Shown: positions 1 through 8,892, counted from the stretch's first letter. The stretch is 46,060 nucleotides of DNA from Bacteroidales bacterium (GCA_028702675.1 JAQVOJ010000001.1:7242-53301); one strand, 5' to 3'. The notes: generated by a model from the letters alone, not told the origin. Numbers and translations: made by a program.

Positions 1-1
1 C

Positions 2-1789
2 CAATATCTACGTTCAGAGTTAATCAAGGAGCTTAATAAAAAATCAAAAATTAGTATTTACTTTCTTATAGATAACAGTTCTGAATTACTAACTATTGAT
101 TCAAACCTTGTTGGAATGGCTTTAGCTTACGAAAAATCAAAAATCTATTTTGTTGCTTTCCCTGACAACAAAACCGAAACAATAGAAATAATAAAAGAAT
201 TCGCTATAATTTTCGAAAATGACAACACAGAATTAATAGGACATGACACAAAAAGCATAAAAACGGTATTAAATTTTTTAGGGATAAACCTGAAAAACAA
301 ATTTTTCGATACCGAAATAGCTCACTACCTTATTCAACCCGAACAAAAACACGATTTATTAAGCATTTCAAAAGTTTATCTTGCCGAAAACGCTAAATTA
401 ATAGACTTACAAGAAGACTTTAATCGCTCAGTTAGTAAAAAGAAAATTTCACTTTTTACATCAGCACTTGACGAACTTAGCAATTATGCTTGTGCAATAT
501 GTGAAGCTATTTTTAATCTAAATATTATTTTCATTACCGAAATGAAAAAAATGAATTTGTATGAATTATTTGTTTCGGTTGAGATGCCTTTGGTTGATGT
601 GTTAGCAGAAATGGAACTTACAGGTATGTGTATAAACACAAGTAAACTGGAAGAAATATCTAAATCGCTGCAAACAGAAGTTCAGGATATTGAAAACGAC
701 ATTTATTCCATAGCAGGTAGTGATTTTAATATTGCCTCTCCTAAACAATTAGGTGAAATACTTTTTGAGAAGTTAAAAATTAGCAACAAACCACCACTAA
801 CAAAAACAAAACAATATGCTACTGGCGAAGAAATTTTATTGAGGTATAAAAATGAACATCCAATAATTGATAAAATACTGGACTACAGAGGCATAAGAAA
901 ATTGCTTAACACTTACGTAGATGTTTTACCAAGATTAATTAACCCAAAAACGGGAAGAATTCATACAACATTTAATCAAACAATAACTTCAACAGGACGA
1001 CTAAGCTCAATAAATCCAAACTTACAAAATATCCCTATTCGTGAAGAACGGGGAAAACTAGTACGAGCAGCATTTGTAGCTTGCGATGAAGAACATGTAT
1101 TTTTCTCTGCCGATTATAGTCAAATCGAACTTCGAATAATGGCTCATTTGAGCAAAGACAAAAACATGATTGATGCCTTTATAAAAAACAAAGAAGATAT
1201 CCACAGGGCAACTGCTGCAAAAATCTTTAAAGTTGACGAGGATAAGGTCAATACGGAGATGAGATCGAAAGCTAAAACGGCTAATTTTGGAATAATTTAC
1301 GGCATTTCAGCTTTTGGATTATCGCAACGATTAAATATTTCTCGAAGCGACGCAAAAGAATTGATTGACAGTTACTTTGAAAGCTTTCCTGGTGTTAAAG
1401 CATTTATGGATAAAAGCATTGAAATTGCCAGAAAAAACGAATATGTTGAAACAATTCTGGGGCGAAGAAGATATTTACCTGATATTAACAGCCGCAATGC
1501 TGTAGTAAGAGGTTTTGCAGAACGAAATGCCATTAATGCTCCAATTCAGGGTAGTGCAGCAGATATAATAAAAATTGCCATGATAAATATCTACACAAAT
1601 TTCTTGCATAAAAATCTAAAATCGGAAATGATATTACAAGTACATGATGAACTTAACTTTAATGTCTTAAAATCGGAGCTAGAAGTAGTTAAAGAAATTG
1701 TTATTACCGAAATGCAAAACGCGATAAGTTTGAGTGTACCTCTTGTTGTTAGTTATGGCTTAGGGTCTAATTGGCTCGAAGCTCATTAG
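2..1789 (+). CDS. polA: DNA polymerase I, 3' part (5' end outside window)
   Basis: Family A DNA polymerase, used in Okazaki-fragment maturation and repair synthesis. The frame is open from base 2, so the ATG at 116 is internal and the gene starts outside the window; the 5'-3' exonuclease domain, if present, lies there. The 595 visible residues hold a 3'-5' exonuclease-like domain and a complete polymerase domain: motif A DYSQIELRIMAHLS near base 1112, motif B RSKAKTANFGIIYG near 1262 and motif C QVHDEL near 1640, all close to E. coli Pol I. The exonuclease domain looks inactive. The DxE site reads DNS (bases 71-79), the NLKYD site reads DTKSI (245-259), and the YxxxD site reads YACAI (485-499). 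Convergent with der; a hairpin terminator lies between. Identity is very secure; loss of proofreading is my reading of a hand alignment. Confidence 0.97.
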   Translation, partial: QYLRSELIKELNKKSKISIYFLIDNSSELLTIDSNLVGMALAYEKSKIYFVAFPDNKTETIEIIKEFAIIFENDNTELIGHDTKSIKTVLNFLGINLKNKFFDTEIAHYLIQPEQKHDLLSISKVYLAENAKLIDLQEDFNRSVSKKKISLFTSALDELSNYACAICEAIFNLNIIFITEMKKMNLYELFVSVEMPLVDVLAEMELTGMCINTSKLEEISKSLQTEVQDIENDIYSIAGSDFNIASPKQLGEILFEKLKISNKPPLTKTKQYATGEEILLRYKNEHPIIDKILDYRGIRKLLNTYVDVLPRLINPKTGRIHTTFNQTITSTGRLSSINPNLQNIPIREERGKLVRAAFVACDEEHVFFSADYSQIELRIMAHLSKDKNMIDAFIKNKEDIHRATAAKIFKVDEDKVNTEMRSKAKTANFGIIYGISAFGLSQRLNISRSDAKELIDSYFESFPGVKAFMDKSIEIARKNEYVETILGRRRYLPDINSRNAVVRGFAERNAINAPIQGSAADIIKIAMINIYTNFLHKNLKSEMILQVHDELNFNVLKSELEVVKEIVITEMQNAISLSVPLVVSYGLGSNWLEAH

Positions 1790-1795
1790 GGCTTA

Positions 1796-1860
1796 GGCTT
1801 TAGTCAAGGCTTCACTCGCTCAGTCAAGGCTTCACTCTGAGTGAAACCTTGACTAAAGCC
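1796..1860. terminator. Inverted repeat with duplicated 5' arm between convergent polA and der
   Basis: The arm at 1796-1817 pairs with 1839-1860 over 22 bases with one mismatch (a G-U pair in RNA). A second copy of most of the 5' arm, 1822-1837, sits directly beside the 3' arm and can form a hairpin with a one-base loop. Two competing hairpins thus share one 3' arm. A T-run at about 1867-1875 follows on the plus strand, so it probably terminates polA, and perhaps der from the other side. Confidence 0.65.
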
Positions 1861-1865
1861 CCGCC

Positions 1866-3170
1866 CTATTTTTTTCTAAAATAAACCTGAATAGGAACAC
1901 CCGTAAAATCAAAATTTTCTCGTAACTTATTCTCAAGATATCTACGATACGGTTCTTTTATATACTGTGGTAAATTTGCAAAAAAAGCAAAAGTAGGTGC
2001 AGGAGATTTAAGTTGAGTTACATATTTTATTTTAATATGTTTACCTTTAATAGCAGGAGGATGATAAGCTTCTATGGCTTCTTGCATTATTTCGTTTAAT
2101 TTTCCTGTACTAATTCTCTTGGCTCTATTGTTATAAACCTTAAGAGCAATCTCTAAAACCTTATTAATTCTCTGTTTTTCTTTAGCTGAAATAAACAATA
2201 TAGGCACATCGTTGAAAGGAGCCAAAATATTTTTAAGATTCTTTTCAAAGTATTTAACAGTATTGGTTTCTTTCTCGACTAAATCCCATTTATTTACAAG
2301 AATTACAATGCCTTTACGATTTTTTACAGCAAGATGAAAAATATTCATATCCTGAGCTTCGAATCCAAGTGTTGCATCTATCATTAGCAAACACACATCC
2401 GAAAACTCTAAAGCTCTAATAGCTCGCATTACGGAATAAAACTCCAAATTTTCATTTACCTTTTGTTTTTTTCTTAACCCTGCTGTATCAATAAGAATAA
2501 AATCATGACCATATTTTTTATATCGGGTATGAATAGCATCACGAGTAGTTCCTGCAATATCTGTTACAATATTTCTATCTTCGCCAATTAATACATTCGC
2601 TAACGAAGATTTACCAACATTTGGGCGACCTACTATAGCAAAACGAGGTAATTCAAGTTCTTCTTCGTTTGCAGTTTCGGGGAGTAATTCAGTTACTTTA
2701 TCAAGCAAATCGCCTGTTCCTGACCCGTTTACTGCCGAAATTGAAAAAAAATCTCCTAAACCTAAATTATAAAATTCATACGCCTGTTGAAGGCGAGCTG
2801 AATTATCCACTTTATTTACCACTGTAAGTACTGGTTTATTCGATTTCCGCAAAATTCCCGAAAGAGTACTGTCTAAATCAGTAATACCAGATTCTACATC
2901 AACAACAAAAACAATAACATCGGCTTCGTTTATTGCTATACGAACCTGAGCAGCAATTTCCTTCTCAAATACATCCGAGCTATTATCAACAAAGCCACCT
3001 GTATCAACAACAGAAAAGATCTTTCCATTCCATTCACATTTTCCGTAAATACGGTCGCGAGTAACTCCACTTATATCATCAACTATTGCTTCTCTACGTT
3101 CAATCAAACGATTAAAAAGAGTTGATTTCCCCACATTAGGGCGTCCTACTATTGCTAAAATTCCTGACAT
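1866..3170 (-). CDS. der: GTPase Der (EngA), ribosome assembly
   Basis: Double-GTPase needed for maturation of the 50S ribosomal subunit; cytoplasmic. The 434-residue protein has two G domains in tandem. The first has the P-loop GRPNVGKST at residues 9-17, the DTGG switch and NKVD. The second has GRPNVGKSS near residue 181, DTAG and NKWD. A C-terminal KH-like domain covers about residues 350-434. Length is normal for the family. It begins 15 bases after the end of era on the same strand, so the two ribosome-assembly GTPases are almost certainly co-transcribed from the promoter ahead of era. Identification is secure. Confidence 0.98.
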   Translation of the reverse strand: MSGILAIVGRPNVGKSTLFNRLIERREAIVDDISGVTRDRIYGKCEWNGKIFSVVDTGGFVDNSSDVFEKEIAAQVRIAINEADVIVFVVDVESGITDLDSTLSGILRKSNKPVLTVVNKVDNSARLQQAYEFYNLGLGDFFSISAVNGSGTGDLLDKVTELLPETANEEELELPRFAIVGRPNVGKSSLANVLIGEDRNIVTDIAGTTRDAIHTRYKKYGHDFILIDTAGLRKKQKVNENLEFYSVMRAIRALEFSDVCLLMIDATLGFEAQDMNIFHLAVKNRKGIVILVNKWDLVEKETNTVKYFEKNLKNILAPFNDVPILFISAKEKQRINKVLEIALKVYNNRAKRISTGKLNEIMQEAIEAYHPPAIKGKHIKIKYVTQLKSPAPTFAFFANLPQYIKEPYRRYLENKLRENFDFTGVPIQVYFRKK

Positions 3171-3185
3171 TTTTAAATTATTATA

Positions 3186-4058
3186 TTAATACCCAAACGA
3201 TTTAAGCATACGCTCGTTGTTTCTCCAGTCTTTTTTTACTTTAACAAACAATTCTATATGAATTTGTTTACTAAAAAAAGTTTCTAAATCTTTTCTCGAC
3301 TCAATCCCAAGCTTTTTAATTGCAGCACCTTTATTCCCAATAATAATACCTTTCTGCGTATTTCGTGCTACATAAATATTTGATCGTATTCTTATTATTT
3401 TTTCAGTTTCTTTAAAAGATTCTACTTCAACTTCGCAAGAATAAGGAATTTCTTGTCTGTAAAGTTCCAGTATTTTGCTTCTAATAATTTCAGAAACAAT
3501 AAATCTTTCTGTTTTATCGGTAACTTGACCTTCGGGGAACCATTTAGGTCCTTCCGGCATTAACTCTAAAACCCTGTCGAATAATTCAGCCACATTATTA
3601 CCTTTTAAGGCAGAAATTTTCCATATTTCTCTTTCAGGCAACAAGTCATGCCATTGTTTTTCAATTAATTCAAGCTTTGTTGCATCAGTAAGATCAATTT
3701 TATTTATAACAATAATTACATTTCCCTTAAAGTCTTTAATCCTATCTAAATATTCCTGATTTTTTTCGTATGACTCTACTACATCAGTTATATACAACAA
3801 TAAATCTGCATCTTCGAAGACCTGATTAACCTGATTCATCATTCGCTCCTGGAGCTTATACATTGGTTTGATAAGCCCCGGAGTATCACTATAAACAATC
3901 TGAAAATCCTTGCCATTTACTATGCCCATAATCCTATGGCGAGTTGTTTGGGCTTTACTGGTAATTACCGATACTCTTTCACCAACCATACGATTCATTA
4001 GAGTCGATTTCCCCACATTTGTATTACCTATGATATTTACAAATCCTGATTTGTGCAT
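3186..4058 (-). CDS. era: GTPase Era, 16S rRNA binding
   Basis: Era binds the 3' end of 16S rRNA and helps late assembly of the 30S subunit. The 290-residue protein has the P-loop GNTNVGKST at residues 11-19, the switch I stretch TSKAQTTRHRI, the G3 motif DTPG and the G4 motif NKID. A KH domain with GIIIGNKGAAIKKLG lies near the C terminus. All hallmark motifs are present and length is normal. It is the first gene of the era-der pair, and a good Bacteroidota -7 element lies 39-46 bases before its ATG. Confidence 0.98.
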   Translation of the reverse strand: MHKSGFVNIIGNTNVGKSTLMNRMVGERVSVITSKAQTTRHRIMGIVNGKDFQIVYSDTPGLIKPMYKLQERMMNQVNQVFEDADLLLYITDVVESYEKNQEYLDRIKDFKGNVIIVINKIDLTDATKLELIEKQWHDLLPEREIWKISALKGNNVAELFDRVLELMPEGPKWFPEGQVTDKTERFIVSEIIRSKILELYRQEIPYSCEVEVESFKETEKIIRIRSNIYVARNTQKGIIIGNKGAAIKKLGIESRKDLETFFSKQIHIELFVKVKKDWRNNERMLKSFGY

Positions 4059-4096
4059 TTATTATTATTTTTGTATTGTTTATAACAAAATAGGTG

Positions 4097-4104
4097 CAAA
4101 GATA
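4097..4104 (-). promoter_or_regulatory. Putative -7 promoter element of era-der
   Basis: On the minus strand the sequence is TATCTTTG followed by CACC, a full match to the Bacteroidota -7 consensus TAnnTTTG. Transcription would start near 4090, about 30 bases before the era ATG. I see no clear -33 TTG element. Confidence 0.55.
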
Positions 4105-4140
4105 CATAAAAACCTAAGAATGATTTAATTAAGAATTATT

Positions 4141-4488
4141 ATGAATATTGAAACTCTACGTGAATACTGTTTGTCGAAACCTCATGTTACCGAATGCCTT
4201 CCGTTTGATGATGTTACACTTGTTTTTAAAGTAATGAATAAAATGTTTGCGATTATCCCAACCGATGAGCTTGAACTAAGTATAGCTCTAAAGTGTAATC
4301 CTGAATGGGCAATTGAGCTAAGGGAACAATACGAATCAATTATACCCGGTTTCCATTTAAATAAGCAGCATTGGAATACAGTAAAAGTTGATGGCAGTAT
4401 TTCTGATAGTTTCATTAAAGAATTAGTTGACCATTCATATGATTTAATAGTGCAGAGTTTGCCAAAAAAAATTCGTGATACTATGTAA
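4141..4488 (+). CDS. MmcQ/YjbR family protein
   Basis: Small cytoplasmic protein of 115 residues in the MmcQ/YjbR (CyaY-like fold) family, whose biochemical role is not established; a DNA-binding function has been proposed for some members. The family pattern is visible: an N-terminal helix (MNIETLREYCLSKPHVTE), then a strand with the PFDD/VFKV pattern, KMFAII, a central basic CNPEWAIELREQY region and the family's HLNKQHWNTV motif near residue 80. Length is typical. It is a single gene, divergent from era and ending 4 bases before the end of the convergent flavin-reductase-like gene. Confidence 0.85.
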   Translation: MNIETLREYCLSKPHVTECLPFDDVTLVFKVMNKMFAIIPTDELELSIALKCNPEWAIELREQYESIIPGFHLNKQHWNTVKVDGSISDSFIKELVDHSYDLIVQSLPKKIRDTM

Positions 4489-4492
4489 AAGT

Positions 4493-5089
4493 TTATTCTT
4501 TTTTACGCCAAACATTTGTGATTTCACCAACATACATCGTATGAAAATCTCGCTGGGGATATTTCGTGTTTACAACTTCTTTGTCAATAAAATCGTTTTC
4601 TTGCAATACTGTTGAATATATTTTTTTACACTCAATAATTAGATATGCTTCGGCAAAAGCCACAGAACCATTGTCTGTAACAACAGGAGTAAGTTTTTCG
4701 TAATTCATTTTATCAAAGTCGCGTCCCGAAACACTTCCCATTTTTTCTAAGATTTCTCTGTCTTCTTCTTTATAGAATGTAATAGTAAAATAATCCTCTC
4801 TTTTGGTAAAGTTGTGAGTATGTCTTTGCGGTCTCACATAAATGAAACTTACCGGCTTTTCCCATAGCCATCCTAAACCTCCCCAAGCAGCAGTCATCAT
4901 ATTGTAATCCGTTTCAACAGAGCCAGCTGCTATCAGCATCCAATCTTTGCCTATCATTCTAATTGCATTATCGTTTAGATCTTGCCACGATATTTTTTCA
5001 AAATTTTCCATATCAGAAATTTGTTTTTGTGCATCACTACAGTTCCACGTAAGCATTAGCACAGCTATTAAATATATAATATTTTTCAT
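4493..5089 (-). CDS. Flavin-reductase-like (FMN-binding split barrel) protein with lipoprotein-type signal
   Basis: The body of the 198-residue protein matches the flavin reductase/flavoredoxin-like domain, which binds FMN and passes electrons from NAD(P)H or to a partner. Visible features are GKDWMLIAAGS, NMMTAAWGGLGWLW, a VRPQRHTHN stretch and a FTITFY strand. The chosen start (5089) gives MKNIIYLIAVLMLTWNCSDA, a lipoprotein-like signal with Cys near residue 17. This is unusual, because homologues are mostly cytoplasmic. The ATG is 2 bases after the tRNA-Val gene, leaving no room for a ribosome binding site. An ATG at 5011 (MENFEKISWQ) would give a cytoplasmic protein of the usual form. The frame runs on upstream through the tRNA, but that part is antisense-free tRNA sequence and not protein. 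Confidence 0.8.
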   Translation of the reverse strand: MKNIIYLIAVLMLTWNCSDAQKQISDMENFEKISWQDLNDNAIRMIGKDWMLIAAGSVETDYNMMTAAWGGLGWLWEKPVSFIYVRPQRHTHNFTKREDYFTITFYKEEDREILEKMGSVSGRDFDKMNYEKLTPVVTDNGSVAFAEAYLIIECKKIYSTVLQENDFIDKEVVNTKYPQRDFHTMYVGEITNVWRKKE

Positions 5090-5091
5090 AG

Positions 5092-5166
5092 TGGGTCTTG
5101 GCAGATTCGAACTGCCGACTTCTTGCCTGTCAAGCAAGCGCTCTAAACCAACTGAGCTAAAGACCC
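5092..5166 (-). tRNA. tRNA-Val (anticodon GAC)
   Basis: The minus strand folds into a full cloverleaf: acceptor GGGTCTT/AAGACCC, D arm GCTC...GAGC, anticodon stem CTTGC/GCAAG around the loop TTGACAG (anticodon GAC), and T arm GGCAG-TTCGAAT-CTGCC. The discriminator base is A and CCA is not encoded. The anticodon reads GUC and GUU valine codons. A -7 promoter element lies 8 bases upstream, and the next coding gene begins 2 bases after its 3' end. Confidence 0.95.
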
Positions 5167-5173
5167 TTTTGTG

Positions 5174-5181
5174 CAAAAATA
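5174..5181 (-). promoter_or_regulatory. Putative -7 promoter element of tRNA-Val
   Basis: The minus strand reads TATTTTTG, a full match to TAnnTTTG, with transcription predicted to begin within 1-2 bases of the tRNA 5' end. No clear -33 element was seen. Confidence 0.5.
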
Positions 5182-5245
5182 ATTAATATTGTGAGTTTTC
5201 ATGCGTATTTCTATTATCATAGAACAAGAAATTTTAATATTAGTT

Positions 5246-6535
5246 TCATGTGTTCATAATTTCTTCTATTTCGTTGGGCTCTACTGGAATATTTTTCATT
5301 AAATCAATAGGAGCTTCTGCTACAACAATATCATTTTCGATACGCACACCCAGATTTTCCTCAGGTATATATATCCCTGGTTCGCAAGTAAGTACCATAC
5401 CACTTTCGAAAGCTACATCTTTACCTCCAACATCATGAACATCAAGTCCCATAAAATGACTTGTTCCGTGAGGAAAATATGTTTTACAAACAGGATTTTT
5501 TCCATCCTGATTTATAATATCTTCTTTAGAAATAAGATTCAATTTCAAAAGTTGTTCTTCTATTAAACTATTTGTAAGTTCATTAATACCATTAATAGTA
5601 TTTCCTGGTACAAAATGTTTTTTCATTTCACTAAAAACTGACAGTACGGCATTATAAACCTGTAATTGTCGTTTTGAAAATTTACCGTTTACCGGAATTG
5701 TACGAGAACAATCAGCTGCGTAATTAGCATATTCTGCTCCAAAATCCAATAACAAAAGGTCTCCATCTTTGCAAATATCGTGATTGGTACTGTAATGCAA
5801 AACACATGCATTTTTACCAGAAGCCACAATAGGAGCATATGCATGTCCGGAGGCACCGTTTCCGATAAAATCATGAGTAATAATTGCTTCAATCTGATAC
5901 TCAAACATATCTGGTTTTAAACCATTAAGAACCGAAATAAATGCTTCGCGTGTAATTGAGCATGCTTTTGAAATTATATCAATTTCGGTTTTAGATTTCT
6001 TAATTCTAAGTGTTGAAGTTTTATCAGTAATATCTTGAAATATTATTCCTGATTTAAGTTCTTTTAATTTTATTTGTAAATCTAATATGGGATTTCTAAT
6101 ATCCGTATTAACTCTTTCGTTAAAACTAAAAGGCATAAATACTTTTTGACAATACTCAGTAATTTTAACAAAAACCGTTTCAAATTCGCCTAAAGGCATT
6201 ACTGTGTTAATTCCACTAAGCTCTTTAACTTCGTCTGAAGTATATTTATGTCCTTGCCAAATAAGTGTTTCTTTATCAGCTTCTAAAATAAAAGCTATTT
6301 CTCGCATATTTTCATTAGGGCAATTAGGATAAAGAAGTAGAATAATGTTTTCTTGATCTAAACCCGAAAAATAAAATGTATCAGAATTTTGTCTAAATGG
6401 ATAATATTGGTCTCCGTTACGCACCGTTAATCTTGATGACATAAATATATATACCCCATCCTTACCTGCTATTTTATATAAGGATTTTCTGTTATTTACA
6501 AACAATTCTTTATTAACATTCTGGTATCGTATCAT
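5246..6535 (-). CDS. pepP: Xaa-Pro aminopeptidase (M24B)
   Basis: Metallopeptidase that removes an N-terminal residue preceding proline; cytoplasmic. The protein has 429 residues. The N-terminal aminopeptidase-P domain (YYPFRQNSDTFYFSGL) is followed by the pita-bread catalytic domain with the expected metal ligands: two Asp in LLDFGAEYANYAADCSRT, His in GTSHFMGLDVHDVG, Glu in CEPGIYI and Glu in GVRIENDIVV. I chose the ATG at 6535 (MIRYQNVNKELF), 5 bases after the ispG stop. The longer reading from 6559 would overlap ispG and add eight residues without family support. It is the last gene of the run DUF2141-ispG-pepP. Confidence 0.93.
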   Translation of the reverse strand: MIRYQNVNKELFVNNRKSLYKIAGKDGVYIFMSSRLTVRNGDQYYPFRQNSDTFYFSGLDQENIILLLYPNCPNENMREIAFILEADKETLIWQGHKYTSDEVKELSGINTVMPLGEFETVFVKITEYCQKVFMPFSFNERVNTDIRNPILDLQIKLKELKSGIIFQDITDKTSTLRIKKSKTEIDIISKACSITREAFISVLNGLKPDMFEYQIEAIITHDFIGNGASGHAYAPIVASGKNACVLHYSTNHDICKDGDLLLLDFGAEYANYAADCSRTIPVNGKFSKRQLQVYNAVLSVFSEMKKHFVPGNTINGINELTNSLIEEQLLKLNLISKEDIINQDGKNPVCKTYFPHGTSHFMGLDVHDVGGKDVAFESGMVLTCEPGIYIPEENLGVRIENDIVVAEAPIDLMKNIPVEPNEIEEIMNT

Positions 6536-6540
6536 TGTAA

Positions 6541-8373
6541 TTACTTTGGTTCTTGCCAATCGCCATGTTTTTTTATAAGCTCTATTAATTCTGATAAAGC
6601 TTCACCTTCCGAAATATTCTTTTTAATTGCTTTTTGCCCTTTGTAAATATGTATCTTACCATGTCCAGCACCAACATAACCATAATCGGCATCTGCCATT
6701 TCGCCGGGGCCATTTACAATGCACCCCATAACTGCTATTTTTAAATTTTTAAGATGCGATAGTTTGTGTTTTACCCTACGCACAGCTGTTTCTAAATCGA
6801 AATTTGTACGTCCACATCCTGGACAAGAGACAAACTCTGCTTTATTTCGCCTATAGCCACAAGCCTGAAGAAGATTAGCAAGAATAGTATAAATCGAATC
6901 CTCTGATTTTAGTTTTGATTTTAACCAAACTCCATCAATTAAATTATCAATCATTGCAGCCCCCGGATACAAACAAATTTCAACAATTTGGTTTTCAGTG
7001 TCAATGCTTTCTGTACTTACATACGACAGACAAACAGCATTAGGAAATTGCTTAACAACATTATTATACAATGTTCGTATTTCTCCAATTGGGAAATCCG
7101 TAACTGTCTCTAACACAAAGGCTATATGGTTAATTTTAGAGGCAATTAGTTTTTTAATTTTTCCAAAATCGTTTATACTTAATTTAATTATTGCTTTATC
7201 TAAATTATAAATTAGATCATGATTTATTATTTCTTCAGCAGTAATTAACGGGATACAATCTTGCGATAGTTTTTTATTCTTCCATTCTTTAAACGGTATA
7301 ATTGTATTTTTACAAAATTCGTCTGCTTTTAACGAAAAATGTAAATCGTTTGACAACTTATTATTATTGTTTGAGTCAGATATAATAGAAATTTTTTCGC
7401 CAGGTAAAAAACTACAATCGTTTTTAGTTTGAATCAGATATGGATTAAACCCGGAGTTAATATTTGGAATGATTTGTATTTTGCTTTTTCGGTTTAAAAA
7501 TGATTGTACTATTTTTTTTGCAAATTTAATTTCTGCCACGGGATTTTCCGTAAGCGATACTCTAATTGTATCGCCAATACCGTCTTGCAAAAGGCTGCCA
7601 ATTCCTAAAGCAGAACGAATTCTGCCATCTTCGCCCTCTCCAGCTTCGGTTACGCCAAGATGTTGCGGAAAATTCCAACCATTTTCCAGCATTTTACTAT
7701 TAAGCAATCGGCTCGATTTTACCATAATCTTAACATTACTCGCTTTCATCGAAACTACTATATTGAAGAAGCTCAAATCAACAAATATTCTAAGATATTC
7801 CATAGCAGCCTCAACCATTCCTTCGGCGGTATTTCCGTAACTGCTCATTATGCGATCGCTTAAAGAACCATGATTAGACCCTATTCTTAATACCGTTCCA
7901 TATTGCTTACAAATCTTTACTAATGGTTCAAGTCCTATTCTAATTTTTTCTAACTCTTGCTTATACTCCGATTCAGTAAAATGTGTTTTTTTAAAACTAG
8001 CTCTTTTATCAACATAATTACCGGGATTTATTCTTACTTTTTCTACTATTCTTGCGGCAGTTTCGGCTATTACCGGATTAAAATGCACATCAGCAATCAA
8101 TGGTTTATTGTATCCCGATTCACTAAGCTGCTTTTTTATATCTTTTAAACTTTCGGCTTCTTTTATACTAGGTGTAGCAATTCTTACGTAATCAGCACCG
8201 GCATCAAATATCTCTTTACATTGCAAAATAGTAGCTTTAACATTTTGAGCAGACACATTTGTCATACTCTGCAAGCGAATAGGATGCATAGCTCCCATTG
8301 GAGTATTTCCTATTTTTATCTCTCGTGTAGGAAACCTTTCATAATTAGTTAAATCGATACAATATCTTCCCAT
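6541..8373 (-). CDS. ispG: 4-hydroxy-3-methylbut-2-enyl-diphosphate synthase, long form
   Basis: IspG (GcpE) converts 2-C-methyl-D-erythritol 2,4-cyclodiphosphate to HMBPP in the MEP isoprenoid pathway, using a [4Fe-4S] cluster and reduced ferredoxin or flavodoxin. At 610 residues it is the three-domain form known from Bacteroidota, Chlamydiae and plants, with an insert of about 200 residues between the TIM barrel and the cluster domain. The TIM barrel begins with MGAMHPIRLQSMTNV. The cluster domain has CPGCGRTNFD and GCIVNGPGEMADADYGYVG, giving three Cys and the Glu ligand. It ends 5 bases before pepP and starts 12 bases after the DUF2141 gene. Confidence 0.97.
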   Translation of the reverse strand: MGRYCIDLTNYERFPTREIKIGNTPMGAMHPIRLQSMTNVSAQNVKATILQCKEIFDAGADYVRIATPSIKEAESLKDIKKQLSESGYNKPLIADVHFNPVIAETAARIVEKVRINPGNYVDKRASFKKTHFTESEYKQELEKIRIGLEPLVKICKQYGTVLRIGSNHGSLSDRIMSSYGNTAEGMVEAAMEYLRIFVDLSFFNIVVSMKASNVKIMVKSSRLLNSKMLENGWNFPQHLGVTEAGEGEDGRIRSALGIGSLLQDGIGDTIRVSLTENPVAEIKFAKKIVQSFLNRKSKIQIIPNINSGFNPYLIQTKNDCSFLPGEKISIISDSNNNNKLSNDLHFSLKADEFCKNTIIPFKEWKNKKLSQDCIPLITAEEIINHDLIYNLDKAIIKLSINDFGKIKKLIASKINHIAFVLETVTDFPIGEIRTLYNNVVKQFPNAVCLSYVSTESIDTENQIVEICLYPGAAMIDNLIDGVWLKSKLKSEDSIYTILANLLQACGYRRNKAEFVSCPGCGRTNFDLETAVRRVKHKLSHLKNLKIAVMGCIVNGPGEMADADYGYVGAGHGKIHIYKGQKAIKKNISEGEALSELIELIKKHGDWQEPK

Positions 8374-8385
8374 TCAAAACAAATT

Positions 8386-8808
8386 TTACAGCATATATCT
8401 AATCTTAATTGTAAGCATTAACTCACCATTTTTTATAAACGAGGCATCTTTAAATTTTGGCGGAGCCATTTTAACTTTTGCATCATTACTAAATCCAAAA
8501 CCTTCTTTAGGTATTCCTAAACTATAATTCATATCTCCATCGTTATTTTCATCATGAAGAATAGCGATACCATACTCTCCATTAGGAATATCTTTTATCA
8601 GAAATGTTGTTGTGCCTTCTTTAGCATCAACATAACCTTCGGCAAAAACATCATAACCGGTAAATTTTTGTTCTGGTGTATAAACAGCATATCTAATAAC
8701 ACCATCTCCACTTCTAATATTATGTGCTCTTATTAAAATACAATTTTCTTGTGCAAAAGCTGAAGCACTTAATAAGAATAAAAATAATATTGCACCAAAA
8801 TATTTCAT
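8386..8808 (-). CDS. DUF2141 family exported protein
   Basis: Small 140-residue exported protein of the DUF2141 family; function unknown. It has a clean signal peptide, MKYFGAILFLFLLSASAFAQ, and then a beta-rich domain with the typical features: an early strand RAHNIRSGDGVIRYAVY, the IKDIPNGEYGIAILHDENNDGDMNYSLGIPKEGFGFSND core and an acidic DENNDGD loop that could bind calcium (an inference). Family proteins are periplasmic or surface-located in Bacteroidota. It leads the minus-strand run to ispG and pepP and is divergent from the epimerase gene. Confidence 0.87.
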   Translation of the reverse strand: MKYFGAILFLFLLSASAFAQENCILIRAHNIRSGDGVIRYAVYTPEQKFTGYDVFAEGYVDAKEGTTTFLIKDIPNGEYGIAILHDENNDGDMNYSLGIPKEGFGFSNDAKVKMAPPKFKDASFIKNGELMLTIKIRYML

Positions 8809-8884
8809 AATCTTAAATAATTATTAATGAATACTAGTAATCCAAATATGGCTTAAAGTTACAAAATCATTAAATAAAATTGAT

Positions 8885-8892
8885 TAGTTTTG
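8885..8892 (+). promoter_or_regulatory. Putative -7 promoter element of the SDR/5-alpha-reductase run
   Basis: TAGTTTTG is a full match to TAnnTTTG and ends 15 bases before the ATG at 8908, which implies a leader of about 10 bases. No -33 TTG was seen at the expected distance. Confidence 0.5.

Noticed and set aside
116..118. Start codon of polA
   Set aside because: The frame is open upstream to base 2 and the upstream residues fit the exonuclease domain, so this ATG is internal.
4182..4415. Minus-strand frame opposite the YjbR-like gene
   Set aside because: No family features, and it is fully inside a well supported gene on the other strand; the same applies to other opposite-strand frames in polA, ispG, cdaA and the sigma-54 regulators.
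5090..5176. N-terminal extension of the flavin-reductase-like frame
   Set aside because: These codons are the tRNA-Val gene read in frame; the cloverleaf is complete, so the protein starts at 5089 or later.
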